Part shown: positions 27,547-36,678 of the stretch, in pieces | How positions within the stretch are numbered: position 1 is the stretch's first letter | How the letters are laid out: each line of letters opens with the position of its first letter | Assembly (NCBI RefSeq): GCF_002814095.1 | Contig: NZ_CP021913.1 | Location: 4,222,501-4,286,500 of the forward strand | Length of the DNA stretch: 64,000 nt | Reading direction: 5' to 3' | Source: Sagittula sp. P11 | GTDB lineage: Bacteria > Pseudomonadota > Alphaproteobacteria > Rhodobacterales > Rhodobacteraceae | Made by a program: the position numbers and the translations under genes | Notes under the pieces: model-generated | Database searches by the model: none | The model's input: only the letters and a program-made list of their open reading frames with translations | Told to the model about the DNA's origin: nothing

Positions 27547-28677
27547 ATGAGCATCAACCACGTCCGCCCCTGGCGGAACATCTACCGCCGCGCCTCGCGT
27601 CAGATCATGGTCGGGTCCGTGCCGGTGGGCGGCGGCGCGCCGATCAGCGTGCAGACGATGACCAACACGGTCACGACCGACATTCCGGGCACCATCGCGC
27701 AGATTCAGCAGGCGGCAGAGGCCGGGGCAGACATAGTGCGCGTCTCTGTCCCCGACGAGGCGTCGGCGAAGGCCTTGAAGGAGATCGTGCGCGAAAGCCC
27801 GGTGCCGATCGTCGCGGACATCCATTTCCATTACCGTCGCGGGATCGAGGCGGCTGAGGCGGGCGCGGCCTGCCTGCGCATCAACCCCGGCAACATCGGC
27901 AGCCCCGAGCGGGTCCGAGAGGTCATCAAGGCGGCGCGCGACCACAACTGTTCGATCCGCATCGGCGTGAACGCCGGGTCGCTGGAAAAACACCTGCTGG
28001 AGAAATACGGCGAGCCGTGCCCCGACGCGATGGTCGAAAGCGGGCTGGATCACATCCGCATCCTGCAGGACAACGACTTCCACGAGTTCAAGATCAGCGT
28101 GAAGGCGTCCGACGTCTTCATGGCGGCGGCGGCCTACCAGCAACTGGCCGAGCAGACCGACGCGCCGATCCACCTCGGCATCACAGAGGCAGGCGGGCTG
28201 GTTTCCGGCACGGTGAAAAGCGCCATCGGCCTTGGCAACCTGCTGTGGATGGGAATCGGCGACACGATCCGCGTGTCCCTGTCCGCCGATCCGGTCGAAG
28301 AGGTGAAGATCGGTTATGAGATCCTCAAGTCGCTGGGCCTGCGCCATCGCGGGGTGAACATCATTTCCTGCCCGTCCTGTGCGCGGCAGGGGTTCGACGT
28401 CATCAAGACGGTGGAAACGCTGGAAAAAAGGCTGGAGCACATCAAGACGCCGATGTCGCTGTCGATCATCGGCTGCGTGGTGAACGGTCCGGGCGAGGCG
28501 CTGATGACCGACGTGGGCTTTACTGGCGGCGGCGCCGGGTCGGGCATGGTCTACCTGGCGGGCAAGGCCAGCCACAAGATGTCCAATGCCCAGATGATCG
28601 ACCACATCGTGGAAGAGGTCGAGAAGCGCGCCGAGGCCATCGAGAGCGGCGCGGCAGAGGCGAAGGCGGCGGAGTGA
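27547..28677 (+). CDS. ispG: 4-Hydroxy-3-methylbut-2-enyl diphosphate synthase
   Basis: IspG (GcpE) reduces MEcPP to HMBPP in the MEP isoprenoid pathway. The 376-residue protein shows the [4Fe-4S] ligands: C275 and C278 in [13 protein letters not shown]310 in [11 protein letters not shown], and E317. The TIM-barrel part includes [11 protein letters not shown] near residue 89. It is the short bacterial form without the plant insertion. It lies 96 bases after the RodZ-like gene; the same pairing is common in bacteria, so co-transcription is likely. Confidence 0.98.
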   Translation: MSINHVRPWRNIYRRASRQIMVGSVPVGGGAPISVQTMTNTVTTDIPGTIAQIQQAAEAGADIVRVSVPDEASAKALKEIVRESPVPIVADIHFHYRRGIEAAEAGAACLRINPGNIGSPERVREVIKAARDHNCSIRIGVNAGSLEKHLLEKYGEPCPDAMVESGLDHIRILQDNDFHEFKISVKASDVFMAAAAYQQLAEQTDAPIHLGITEAGGLVSGTVKSAIGLGNLLWMGIGDTIRVSLSADPVEEVKIGYEILKSLGLRHRGVNIISCPSCARQGFDVIKTVETLEKRLEHIKTPMSLSIIGCVVNGPGEALMTDVGFTGGGAGSGMVYLAGKASHKMSNAQMIDHIVEEVEKRAEAIESGAAEAKAAE

Positions 28678-28693
28678 TCGCCGCCATTCGGCG

Positions 28694-29122
28694 TCACTGC
28701 GTCAGGTAATCCTGCAAGACAAAATCCGGCATGTGCCCGCGGATCAGCCTGTCGGGCATGACGTAGGCGGGCAGGGTGTCGAAACCCAGGTCGCCGAACA
28801 GCGTCTGCGCGTCGGGTGTGGACGTGTCGAAGACCTGCATCCGCAGGCCGAGGCGCTCCGTGACGGCGCGCAGCTCGGTCTCGGCAGTTGCGCAGGCCTC
28901 GCAGTCCGGGCCAGTGAACAGGGCGATGGCCACGTCCCGGTCAGTGCCGAACAGGGTATCGGCACGTTCGTCGATCACCAGAAGGTCGGCGTTCTTTTCC
29001 TCGCGGTAGATGTCGACGGGCGGAGGCGCCACCAGAGCGCGCAGACGTTCCTCTGCGGTGGGGGCGAACTGGGCGTGGACCGGCGCCGCCATAAGCAGCG
29101 CCGGGATCAGCAGATGTTTCAC
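28694..29122 (-). CDS. Periplasmic thioredoxin-fold protein with CEAC motif
   Basis: The GTG start at 29122 overlaps the DsbA-like stop as GTGA, so translation is coupled. The 142-residue protein has a signal peptide (MKHLLIPALLMAAPVHA) and a thioredoxin-like core with the active-site motif GPDCEACATAE (C74, C77). A possible cis-proline sits in FDTLPAYV. The CEAC pair is unusual. It is the third gene of an operon with an M48 protease and a DsbA-family protein. It probably passes or isomerises disulfides in the periplasm; the partner is unknown. Confidence 0.8.
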   Translation of the reverse strand: MKHLLIPALLMAAPVHAQFAPTAEERLRALVAPPPVDIYREEKNADLLVIDERADTLFGTDRDVAIALFTGPDCEACATAETELRAVTERLGLRMQVFDTSTPDAQTLFGDLGFDTLPAYVMPDRLIRGHMPDFVLQDYLTQ

Positions 29123-29880
29123 TCGGCGCGGCCCATGGCGACGATCTGTTCCATCGCGGCCAGCGGGGCGTAGCCGCGCACCATCTCGTCCCCGAAGACG
29201 AAGGAGGGCGTACCGTTGATCTGCATGGCCTGTGCCAGCGCGCGCGTCTCGTTGATGCGGCGGGTGATCTCCTCGCTGCCCATCTCGGCCATGATCGCAT
29301 CGGCGTCGAGGCCAAGCGTGTCGGCGATGCGCTTCAGGGAGGCTTCGGTCGGGTTGCCTTCGAGGGCGATCAGCGCGTCGTGCACCTGGCCGTATGCCTC
29401 GTCACCGGCGACGATCTTGGTGGCGATGGCAAAGCGCGACGAAATCGTGGACGCATCGCCGAGGATTGGAAATTCCTTGACGATCAGGCGGATGTTGCCG
29501 TCGTTTTCCAGAAGCTCGGTGACCTCCGGCTGCGCCTTGCGGCAATATCCGCAGCGGTAGTCCATGAACTCGACGATGGTGAAGTCGCCGTCCGGGTTGC
29601 CGCCGACCCAGGAATAGCCGTCGTTCAGCAGCGCATCGCGGTGGGTTTCGACAAGCTGCTTGTCGTTCTGTTCCTGGGCTGCGGCTTCCTGCTGTTCCAG
29701 CACCGCGACCGCATCCATGATGACCTGCGGGTTGTCCATCAGGTAGTCACGCACCGCCTGACCGAAGGCGGCCTTCTGGTCGTCGTTCATGGCGCCGAAG
29801 TCGAAAGTGTCCTGAGCCGAGGCGGGGGCCGCGGCCAGGCACATCATGGCGGCGCCGGCTTTGAGAAGGGTTCGTGTCAT
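29119..29880 (-). CDS. DsbA-family thiol:disulfide oxidoreductase
   Basis: From ATG 29880 the protein has 253 residues. It has a signal peptide ending APASA, an N-terminal helical region rich in Q/E (DUF-type extension before the fold, about 30-85), and the active site DYRCGYCRKAQ (C110, C113). The cis-proline loop is NGTPSFVFGDE. This long-N-terminus form is like the alphaproteobacterial DsbA2/ScsC-type proteins, where that region can drive oligomerisation. It acts in the periplasm as an oxidase or isomerase. It lies 38 bases after the M48 gene and overlaps the next thioredoxin-like gene. Confidence 0.9.
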   Translation of the reverse strand: MTRTLLKAGAAMMCLAAAPASAQDTFDFGAMNDDQKAAFGQAVRDYLMDNPQVIMDAVAVLEQQEAAAQEQNDKQLVETHRDALLNDGYSWVGGNPDGDFTIVEFMDYRCGYCRKAQPEVTELLENDGNIRLIVKEFPILGDASTISSRFAIATKIVAGDEAYGQVHDALIALEGNPTEASLKRIADTLGLDADAIMAEMGSEEITRRINETRALAQAMQINGTPSFVFGDEMVRGYAPLAAMEQIVAMGRAE

Positions 29881-29918
29881 GGGGGTCTCCGTTATATCGT
29901 TGTCCCGTGGGGGTTCGC

Positions 29919-31238
29919 TTACCGGCGCTTTGCCTGCTGTGCGGCACTTAGCACATCCTGTGCGCGCTGCCACGGGGCGGAACCGCGCGGCAGTTGATCG
30001 GAGGCGCGGCGGGCGTGAAGCTCCGCATCCTCCAGCCGCCCCAGGAGCGCGTAACGTTCCGCTGTGGCGAGCGAGGCCATCGCGTTGTTGCCGAGCTTGG
30101 CATATGTCACGCCGAGGTCGCGCAGAACACCCGGGTCCGAGAAGTCGCGCCCGCGGGCGGCCTCCAGCGCCTGGAGCGCGCCGCGCGGATCGCCTGCGGC
30201 CAGCCGGGCGCGGCCCAGTCCGCCAAGGATCAGCGGTTCGCGCGGGGCGCGGCTGGCGGCGGCCTCGTAGACCTGGACGGCGGGGCCGAACTGGCGGGAT
30301 TCAAGGAGGATCTGGCCTTTGAGGTCCAGCAGGAAGGGGTCGCCGGGCCGGGTCGCGATGGCGCCGTCGATGGCCGCGAGCGCCTTCTTCAGGTTCGACT
30401 GGCGGTGCCAGGCGACGGCCTCCTGCATCAGGCGCACGTCCTTGTAGGGCACCGATCCGCTGCGCCGCAGTGTCCAGGACGGCGCGCGCTTGAAGGCACT
30501 CAGCTTGCCCCTGGCGCGGGCGAACCAGTATTCGCCTTCGGGCGAACGCTTGCCGGGACCGGCGGAAACGGCCAGCGCCTCCAGTGCGCGGAGGCGGTCG
30601 CGGGACAGCGGATGGGTGACGGCGTAGGGGTCGAGACGGGATTCGGACAGGGAGACCTGCCCGGCGAAGATCTTGATGACCTCGACCGCGCCCTGCGGAT
30701 CGAGGCCGGCACGCTTCAGATACCGGACAGAAGCGATGTCGGCCGAGCTTTCCTCGGCCCGGGTGTGGCTGAACAGGCGCCGCTGTGCGGAGCTTTGCGA
30801 TCCGAAGGCGATGCCCGCGGCGACACTCGGATCCGCGCCCGCAAGACCCGTGGCCAGCGCCAGCAGCATGCCCATGCCGGCGGCGCTGCGCGCGCTACGC
30901 ATGTTGCCCAGGCGGCGCGTGATGTGGCCGTTGGCGATATGCGCGGCCTCGTGCGCGATCACCGCCTGCAGGGCGGCCGCGCTCTCGACCTTCATGATGA
31001 GGCCCGAATGCAGGAAGATGTGGCGCGCGTCCGCAACGAAGGCGTTGAGCGAATTGTCGTCCAGCACGACGATCTGAACCTGGCTGGGGGAGAGGCCGGC
31101 GGCGCTGAGGATCGGTGCCGCCAGTTGCCCCAGCGCGTATTCCATGTCGGCGTCGCGCAGGAAGGTCGCCGCGCGGACGGGCTGGGCCAGCATCAGGGTC
31201 GCCGCCAGAAGCACGGCCATCGCTCGGGTTAGGATCAT
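29919..31238 (-). CDS. M48 family periplasmic metalloprotease with TPR region (BepA-like)
   Basis: The start ATG 31238 gives a signal peptide (MILTRAMAVLLAATLMLAQPVRA). In the 439-residue protein the zinc motif is HEAAH at 96-100, followed by IANGH and the third ligand in EESSADIAS (E162/E163). The C-terminal half (about 280-430) contains helical repeats, for example RPGDPFLLDLKGQILLESRQ and LGRARLAAGDPRGALQALEA, typical of TPRs. BepA in E. coli degrades or assembles outer-membrane proteins such as LptD and needs correct disulfides. Here the gene leads an operon with two thiol-redox proteins, which fits that role. Confidence 0.9.
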   Translation of the reverse strand: MILTRAMAVLLAATLMLAQPVRAATFLRDADMEYALGQLAAPILSAAGLSPSQVQIVVLDDNSLNAFVADARHIFLHSGLIMKVESAAALQAVIAHEAAHIANGHITRRLGNMRSARSAAGMGMLLALATGLAGADPSVAAGIAFGSQSSAQRRLFSHTRAEESSADIASVRYLKRAGLDPQGAVEVIKIFAGQVSLSESRLDPYAVTHPLSRDRLRALEALAVSAGPGKRSPEGEYWFARARGKLSAFKRAPSWTLRRSGSVPYKDVRLMQEAVAWHRQSNLKKALAAIDGAIATRPGDPFLLDLKGQILLESRQFGPAVQVYEAAASRAPREPLILGGLGRARLAAGDPRGALQALEAARGRDFSDPGVLRDLGVTYAKLGNNAMASLATAERYALLGRLEDAELHARRASDQLPRGSAPWQRAQDVLSAAQQAKRR

Positions 31239-31299
31239 TGACGTCTCGCAGGTCGCAGCCGTAAGCCTCGGGTTCAAGCGGCAGACTAGAGAGGCAGGC

Positions 31300-32448
31300 A
31301 TGCGGAGTTCAAGACGCGGTGACGTCGATCCCTTTATCGTGATGGATGTCATGGAGGCGGCGCGCGCCCGCGAAGCGGCGGGTCACCGGGTGATTCACAT
31401 GGAAGTCGGCCAGCCGGGCACACCGGCGCCGCGTCTGGCGCGCGAGGCCCTGGGCCATGCGCTGGAAAGTGACGCGCTGGGGTACACCGTGGCGCTCGGC
31501 CTTCCGGAACTGCGCGCCCGCATCGCGCGGCTTTACGGCGAATGGTACGGGCTGGACCTCGATCCGGGTCGCGTGGTGGTGACGTCCGGGTCCTCGGGCG
31601 GCTTCATCCTCGCCTTTACCGCGCTGTTCGACGCGGGCGAGCGTGTGGCGCTCGGGGCGCCGGGCTATCCGTCCTACCGCCAGATCCTGAGATCGCTGGA
31701 CCTCGTGCCGGTGGAGGTGCAGACCGCACCTGCCAACCGCTACCAGCCCGTGCCGTCCGATCTGCGCGGCCTCGACTTCGAGGGGCTGATGGTGGCCTCT
31801 CCGGCCAATCCCACGGGCACCATGCTGGACCGGCAGGCGCTGTCGGATCTGATCGACGTGACGGCGGAAAAGGGCGCGGCCTTCCTGTCTGACGAGATCT
31901 ACCACGGTATCGAGTACGACCGCAAAGCCGTCAGCGCGCTGGAGATCAGCGACGACGTGGTGGTCATCAATTCCTTCTCGAAGTTCTTCTCGATGACGGG
32001 CTGGCGGGTCGGCTGGCTGGTGGTGCCGGAAGGGCTGGTGCGGCAGGTGGAACGGTTGGCCCAGAACCTTTTCATCTGCGCGCCCCATGCGGCGCAGGTT
32101 GCGGCGCTGGCCGCCATGGACGCGAAAGATGAGACAGAGGCCAACCTTGCCGTCTACGCGAAGAACCGCGCGCTGATGATGGCCGGTCTGCCGGAGGCGG
32201 GATTCGACCGCATCGCACCGCCGGACGGCGCCTTTTACGTCTATGCCGATGTGAGCCACCTGACCGACGACAGCCGCGCCTTCGCGCAGGAGATCCTTGA
32301 AGGGGCCGGGGTCGCGGTGACGCCGGGGCTGGATTTCGACCCGCTGCGCGGCGGCGGCACGCTCCGGTTCTCCTACGCGCGCAGCACGGCCGATATCGAG
32401 GAAGGGTTGGCGCGGCTCAGGGACTTCATGTCCAGGCGCCGATCGTGA
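31300..32448 (+). CDS. Class I/II PLP-dependent aminotransferase
   Basis: The start at ATG 31300 follows GAGAGG; the frame is open further upstream but overlaps the divergent M48 gene. The 382-residue protein has the fold-type I landmarks: SPANPTGTML (N170), DEIYHGIEYD (D198) and the PLP lysine K228 in SFSKFFSMTGWRVGW, with a C-terminal RFSYARS (substrate-binding arginine). The amino acid substrate cannot be predicted; it is like the aspartate/alanine aminotransferase group. It lies about 90 bases before the amidase gene. Confidence 0.92.
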   Translation: MRSSRRGDVDPFIVMDVMEAARAREAAGHRVIHMEVGQPGTPAPRLAREALGHALESDALGYTVALGLPELRARIARLYGEWYGLDLDPGRVVVTSGSSGGFILAFTALFDAGERVALGAPGYPSYRQILRSLDLVPVEVQTAPANRYQPVPSDLRGLDFEGLMVASPANPTGTMLDRQALSDLIDVTAEKGAAFLSDEIYHGIEYDRKAVSALEISDDVVVINSFSKFFSMTGWRVGWLVVPEGLVRQVERLAQNLFICAPHAAQVAALAAMDAKDETEANLAVYAKNRALMMAGLPEAGFDRIAPPDGAFYVYADVSHLTDDSRAFAQEILEGAGVAVTPGLDFDPLRGGGTLRFSYARSTADIEEGLARLRDFMSRRRS

Positions 32449-32540
32449 ACGGGCAGGGCTGGGCGAAGGGACGCGCACCTGCTAGATTTGGCCGCAACGA
32501 GAACCCGCAAAGCGGGCCCGCCAATCGGGAAAGAGCAGCC

Positions 32541-33761
32541 ATGCACAGGATCTTCGCGTTACTCATCGCCATGCTTTGCGCGTCGCCAGTAGTGGCGCAG
32601 CAGCAGGAAGAAAGCTCCGGCCTTGCGCGCTATGAGGGGGGCGGGTTCACCGAGCGGCGGTTCGGTGGCGCGACGGAGCTGTCGCTGAGCCTCAGCCAGG
32701 GGGTGCCCTGGCGGCTCTTTACCGTCGACGACCCGCTGCGTCTGGTGGTCGATTTCCGCGAGGTCGACTGGGAGGGTGCAACCCCCGGCGAACTCGATGC
32801 CTCGGCGCGGATCGGTGCGGTGCGGGTCGGCGGCTTCCGGCCCGGCTGGTCGCGCATGGTGGCCGACCTGGCAGAGCCACTGTCCGTGGATTCAGCCAGC
32901 CTGACAGTGCCCAAGGACGGCGGCAGCGCGCAGTTGAAGGTGGTGCTCTCGCCGACGGACGCGGCGAGCTTCGCAGCGAAGGCAGGCGTGCCGCGCGATC
33001 CGGGCTGGGATCACCTGCGGCCCAAGGCGCGCCGGCCCGCGCCCCGCGCACCCGGCGCGCCGCTGGTGATCGTCATCGACCCGGGCCACGGCGGCATCGA
33101 CCCGGGCGCGGAACGGGCAGGGGTGAAGGAGGCCGACCTCGTCCTGCAATTCGGGCGCGAACTGAGGGACGTGCTGCTGCGATCCGGGAACTACGACGTG
33201 CGGATGACACGGAACTCCGACGTCTTCGTGTCGCTCGAAGGCCGCGTTGCGGCGGCGCATGACGCGGGCGCGGACGTGTTCATCTCGCTCCACGCCGACG
33301 CGCTGGACGGCGGCGGGGCGAAGGGGGCGGCGGTCTACACGCTGGCCGAAGACGCCTCCGACGCGGCCTCTGCTGCGCTGGCAGAGCGGCACGACCGCGA
33401 TGACCTGCTGTCGGGGATCGACCTTTCCGGGTCGGACGACCGGGTGGCGCAGGTGCTCTTGGACCTCGCCCGGCAGGACAACACCCCGCGCAGCCAGGCG
33501 CTGGCCAAGAGCATCGTCGCGGGCATCCGCAACAACGACGGCAAGGTCCACAAGGACCCGCTGCGGCAGGCGGCCTTTTCCGTGCTGAAGTCGGCGGACA
33601 TCCCCTCCGTCCTGGTGGAACTGGGATTCCTGTCCTCGCAGCAGGACCTGATGAACCTGCAGGATCCGGCGTGGCGGGCGGGCATGGCGGCGGGCATCCG
33701 GGACGGGCTGGCGCAATGGCTGATCGAGGACAAGGCCCTGTCGCGTCTGCGCCGGCAATAA
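32541..33761 (+). CDS. N-acetylmuramoyl-L-alanine amidase, AmiC-like (AMIN + Amidase_3)
   Basis: The start ATG 32541 follows GGGAAAGAG. The 406-residue exported protein has a signal peptide (ends SPVVAQ), an AMIN-type beta domain at about 40-140 that targets the septum, and a zinc amidase domain at about 173-400. Ligands and catalytic residues are H183 in DPGHGG, E197 in GVKE, H251 in ISLHADA and E360 in VLVELGF. It cleaves peptide stems from peptidoglycan during daughter-cell separation. It precedes the PBP1A gene by 121 bases, a neat hydrolase-synthase pairing. Confidence 0.95.
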   Translation: MHRIFALLIAMLCASPVVAQQQEESSGLARYEGGGFTERRFGGATELSLSLSQGVPWRLFTVDDPLRLVVDFREVDWEGATPGELDASARIGAVRVGGFRPGWSRMVADLAEPLSVDSASLTVPKDGGSAQLKVVLSPTDAASFAAKAGVPRDPGWDHLRPKARRPAPRAPGAPLVIVIDPGHGGIDPGAERAGVKEADLVLQFGRELRDVLLRSGNYDVRMTRNSDVFVSLEGRVAAAHDAGADVFISLHADALDGGGAKGAAVYTLAEDASDAASAALAERHDRDDLLSGIDLSGSDDRVAQVLLDLARQDNTPRSQALAKSIVAGIRNNDGKVHKDPLRQAAFSVLKSADIPSVLVELGFLSSQQDLMNLQDPAWRAGMAAGIRDGLAQWLIEDKALSRLRRQ

Positions 33762-33882
33762 CGCGCGCATTCAAAAGCTTGGGCGGTCCGGCGCTGACGG
33801 CAACAGGGATGTGTTTTGACCGACGCCGCGTTACAGTATATGCGACGGTTTGAAATCGAGCACTTGCCACAAGGGTCCACGC

Positions 33883-36426
33883 GTGACGCGGTTCATCTTC
33901 TCATTCTTCGGCGGTATCTTCGCGGTGGTGACCATGGGCACCATGATGATCGCGCTCACCATCGGCGCGATCTTCTGGATGTACGGGCGCGACCTGCCCA
34001 GCCACGAACACCTGGCGCAATACACCCCGCCGACGATCAGCCGCATCTATTCGCAGGAAGGGCGCGTGATCGACGAATTCGCGCAGGAACGCCGCCTGTT
34101 CACGCCTGCGAACGAGATCCCCGACCTGGTGAAGAACGCCTTCATCTCGGCCGAGGACAAGAACTTCTACACCCACCAGGGCTATGACGTGCGCGGCATC
34201 GTCGCGGCGGGCGTGCAGGCGGTGCAGTCCGGCGGGCGCGACGTGCGCGGCGCCTCGACGATCACGCAGCAGGTGATGAAGAACTTCCTGCTGTCCGGCG
34301 ACCGCCGGGCAGAACGGAAGATCAAGGAGATCATCCTCGCCTCGCGTGTCGAGGAGGCGCTGGACAAGGACAAGATCCTCGAGCTGTACCTGAACGAGAT
34401 CTTCCTCGGGCAGAACTCCTTTGGCGTGACCGCCGCGGCGCAGACCTACTTCAACAAGACCCTGTCGGAGCTCGAATCGCACGAGGCGGCGATGCTCGCC
34501 TCCATGCCGAAGGCGCCGTCGGACTACCACCCGGTCCGCCGGAAGGAGCGTCTGACGCAGCGCCGCGACTTCGTGCTGAAGGAGATGTACGAGAACGGCT
34601 ACATCGACAAGGCGACCTACGAGAGCGAGGTCCAGCAGCCGCTGCGCTCGGTTCAGAACGGCGACTTCGAACCTTACAACCAGGCGCTGCCGCCGCGCGA
34701 CTACTTCACCGACGAGATCCGCCGCCAGCTCAGCCGCGACTTCGGGGAAGATCAGTTCTTTTCCGGCGGTTATTCGGTGCGCGCGACGCTTGACCCGGAG
34801 ATGCAGACCGAGGCGGCCCATGCGCTGCAGCGTGCGCTGGAGCAGTACGACCGCGGGCTTGGCCGCTGGCGCGGCACGGGCAAGACCATCGACGCCGGGC
34901 TGCTGGGCGACGAGGCCGCATGGCGGGAGGCCCTCGCAGGCGTGCGCGTGACGCGCGACGTGACGCTGGTCAGCAAGTGGCATGTGGCCGTGGTGCGCGA
35001 GGTGCGCGAGAATTCCCTGCTGATCGGGATCGAGGATGTGCCGCTGGACGATCCGCGGGGCATGGAAGTGCCGCGTGCGGACACCGACTGGTTCAAGGGC
35101 AACCTGTTCGAAAACTTCGAGCCGGGCGATGTGATCCACGTCCGCGAGATGACCGAGGACGACTCCGGCAACTTCATCCGCTGGACGCTTCGTCAGGTGC
35201 CGCAGGTGCAGGGCGGGTTCATGGCCATGGACGTGAACACCGGCCGCGTGATCGCCATGCAGGGCGGGTTCAGCTACCAGCACTCGGTCTTCAACCGCGC
35301 GACGCAGGCGAAGCGGCAGCCGGGTTCCTCGTTCAAGCCGTTCGTCTACGCGGCGGCGCTCGACAGCGGCTATACACCGGCCACCATCGTCGTAGATGCG
35401 CCGATCGAGATCGACACGCCGCAGGGCGTCTGGCGTCCGAAGAACGCGTCGAACCAGTTCTACGGCCCGACCCCCCTGCGCACCGGGATCGAACGGTCGC
35501 GGAACCTGATGACCATCCGCCTCGCGCAGGAGGTCGGCATGGACGTGGTCGCGAATTATGCCGAAAAGTTCGGGGTTTACGACAACATGGGCCGGGTTCT
35601 GGCCAACGCGCTCGGCGCCGACGAGACGACGCTGATGCGGATGATCTCGGCCTATGCCATGTTCGCCAACGGCGGTGAGCGGGTGGAGCCGACGCTGGTC
35701 GACCGGGTGCAGGACCGCTACGGCAACACGGTCTACAGCCACGATGCGGCGCAGGGGAACCGGCGGGTCTGCGTGGACTGTGCCGATCCGAACATTCCGC
35801 CGGGGCGGAGCCCGCGGATCGTCAACGACCGCGAGCGGATCATGGATGCGATCACCGCGTACCAGCTTACATCGATGATGGAGGGTGTGGTGCAGCGCGG
35901 GACGGCGTCGGGCACGGTGAAGCTGCCGGTGCCCACGGCGGGCAAGACCGGCACCACCAACGACGCGAAGGACGTGTGGTTCATCGGCTTCACCTCCAAC
36001 ATCGTGGCGGGCTGCTACATCGGTTACGACCAGCCGCGCAGCCTTGGCAGCGGTGCGTCGGGCGGCGGGTTCTGCGGTCCGGTGTTCACCCAGTTCATGC
36101 AGAAGGCGGTGAAGAAATACGGCGGCGGCCCCTTCAAGGTCCCGGAAACATGCAACTTCGTGAACATCGACCGGTTCTCGGGCGCGCGTCTTGGCGCCGG
36201 CGCATCGGGTGCGAACGTCGTGGCGGAGTGTTTCCGCGAGGACGATCTGCTTGACGGTGTTTGGGGCATCCAGCTGGACGGCGGCTTTGCCATCTCGGGC
36301 AGCTTCGACCTGATCCGTCCCGAAGGCGGGTCGGTCGCGCGGGAGGTCACGACCTCCACCGGCCGCAAGGCCGTGGTCGGTCCGAAGGCCGGGTTCGGCA
36401 CGCTGTCCTCCGGTGGCCTGTATTGA
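33883..36426 (+). CDS. mrcA: Penicillin-binding protein 1A
   Basis: I take GTG 33883 as the start because AAGGG lies eight bases upstream and the cytoplasmic tail then is short; TTG 33850 is possible. The 847-residue protein has one membrane helix (about 12-33) and a GT51 domain with EDKNFYTHQG (E91) and GASTITQQVMKNFLL. An OB-like insertion of the PBP1A type lies around residues 300-440, then the transpeptidase with SSFK (S482), SRN and KTGTTNDAKD. It polymerises and cross-links peptidoglycan. It is downstream of the amidase gene. Confidence 0.96.
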   Translation: MTRFIFSFFGGIFAVVTMGTMMIALTIGAIFWMYGRDLPSHEHLAQYTPPTISRIYSQEGRVIDEFAQERRLFTPANEIPDLVKNAFISAEDKNFYTHQGYDVRGIVAAGVQAVQSGGRDVRGASTITQQVMKNFLLSGDRRAERKIKEIILASRVEEALDKDKILELYLNEIFLGQNSFGVTAAAQTYFNKTLSELESHEAAMLASMPKAPSDYHPVRRKERLTQRRDFVLKEMYENGYIDKATYESEVQQPLRSVQNGDFEPYNQALPPRDYFTDEIRRQLSRDFGEDQFFSGGYSVRATLDPEMQTEAAHALQRALEQYDRGLGRWRGTGKTIDAGLLGDEAAWREALAGVRVTRDVTLVSKWHVAVVREVRENSLLIGIEDVPLDDPRGMEVPRADTDWFKGNLFENFEPGDVIHVREMTEDDSGNFIRWTLRQVPQVQGGFMAMDVNTGRVIAMQGGFSYQHSVFNRATQAKRQPGSSFKPFVYAAALDSGYTPATIVVDAPIEIDTPQGVWRPKNASNQFYGPTPLRTGIERSRNLMTIRLAQEVGMDVVANYAEKFGVYDNMGRVLANALGADETTLMRMISAYAMFANGGERVEPTLVDRVQDRYGNTVYSHDAAQGNRRVCVDCADPNIPPGRSPRIVNDRERIMDAITAYQLTSMMEGVVQRGTASGTVKLPVPTAGKTGTTNDAKDVWFIGFTSNIVAGCYIGYDQPRSLGSGASGGGFCGPVFTQFMQKAVKKYGGGPFKVPETCNFVNIDRFSGARLGAGASGANVVAECFREDDLLDGVWGIQLDGGFAISGSFDLIRPEGGSVAREVTTSTGRKAVVGPKAGFGTLSSGGLY

Positions 36427-36478
36427 GGGATCGCCGGCAACCGGCTTAACCCTTCGGGTTGGGCAATGGGGTAAACGG

Positions 36479-36509
36479 AGCGCGCGTTGGGGTTAACCCG
36501 GCGCGCGCT
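36479..36509. repeat. GC hairpin with GTTAAC in the loop
   Basis: AGCGCGCG (36479-36486) pairs with CGCGCGCT (36502-36509); the loop contains GGTTAACC. The same kind of hairpin (9533-9558) accompanies repeat copy A. It lies between the convergent ends of mrcA and the GST gene and may terminate transcription. Confidence 0.5.
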
Positions 36510-36592
36510 TCGCACATCTGGGGGGTGTCAAACCCCGGGTTCAGGGGCATTTACCCGATCTTCACCGGGATGACCGCCGCGTTACCGGTGAA

Positions 36593-36630
36593 CCGGCCGT
36601 TTCGACCCCCTGAACCGGCCGGTTGTTAAC
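36593..36630 (-). repeat. 38-nt dispersed repeat, copy B
   Basis: Read on the minus strand this segment matches 9471-9508 at 36 of 38 positions, beginning GTTAACAACC. It keeps most of the internal hairpin, with one arm base changed. It lies between convergent genes, like copy A. Confidence 0.85.
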
Positions 36631-36678
36631 CTTTCCGGACGGGCCGCGCGTGACGTTGCGTCGGAAAGAGTTAATCCG

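Noticed and set aside
25579-28605. A 1008-codon minus-strand open frame across the RodZ-like and ispG genes
   Set aside because: It is the antisense shadow of two well-supported genes; its translation is low-complexity H/R/G-rich and matches no domain.
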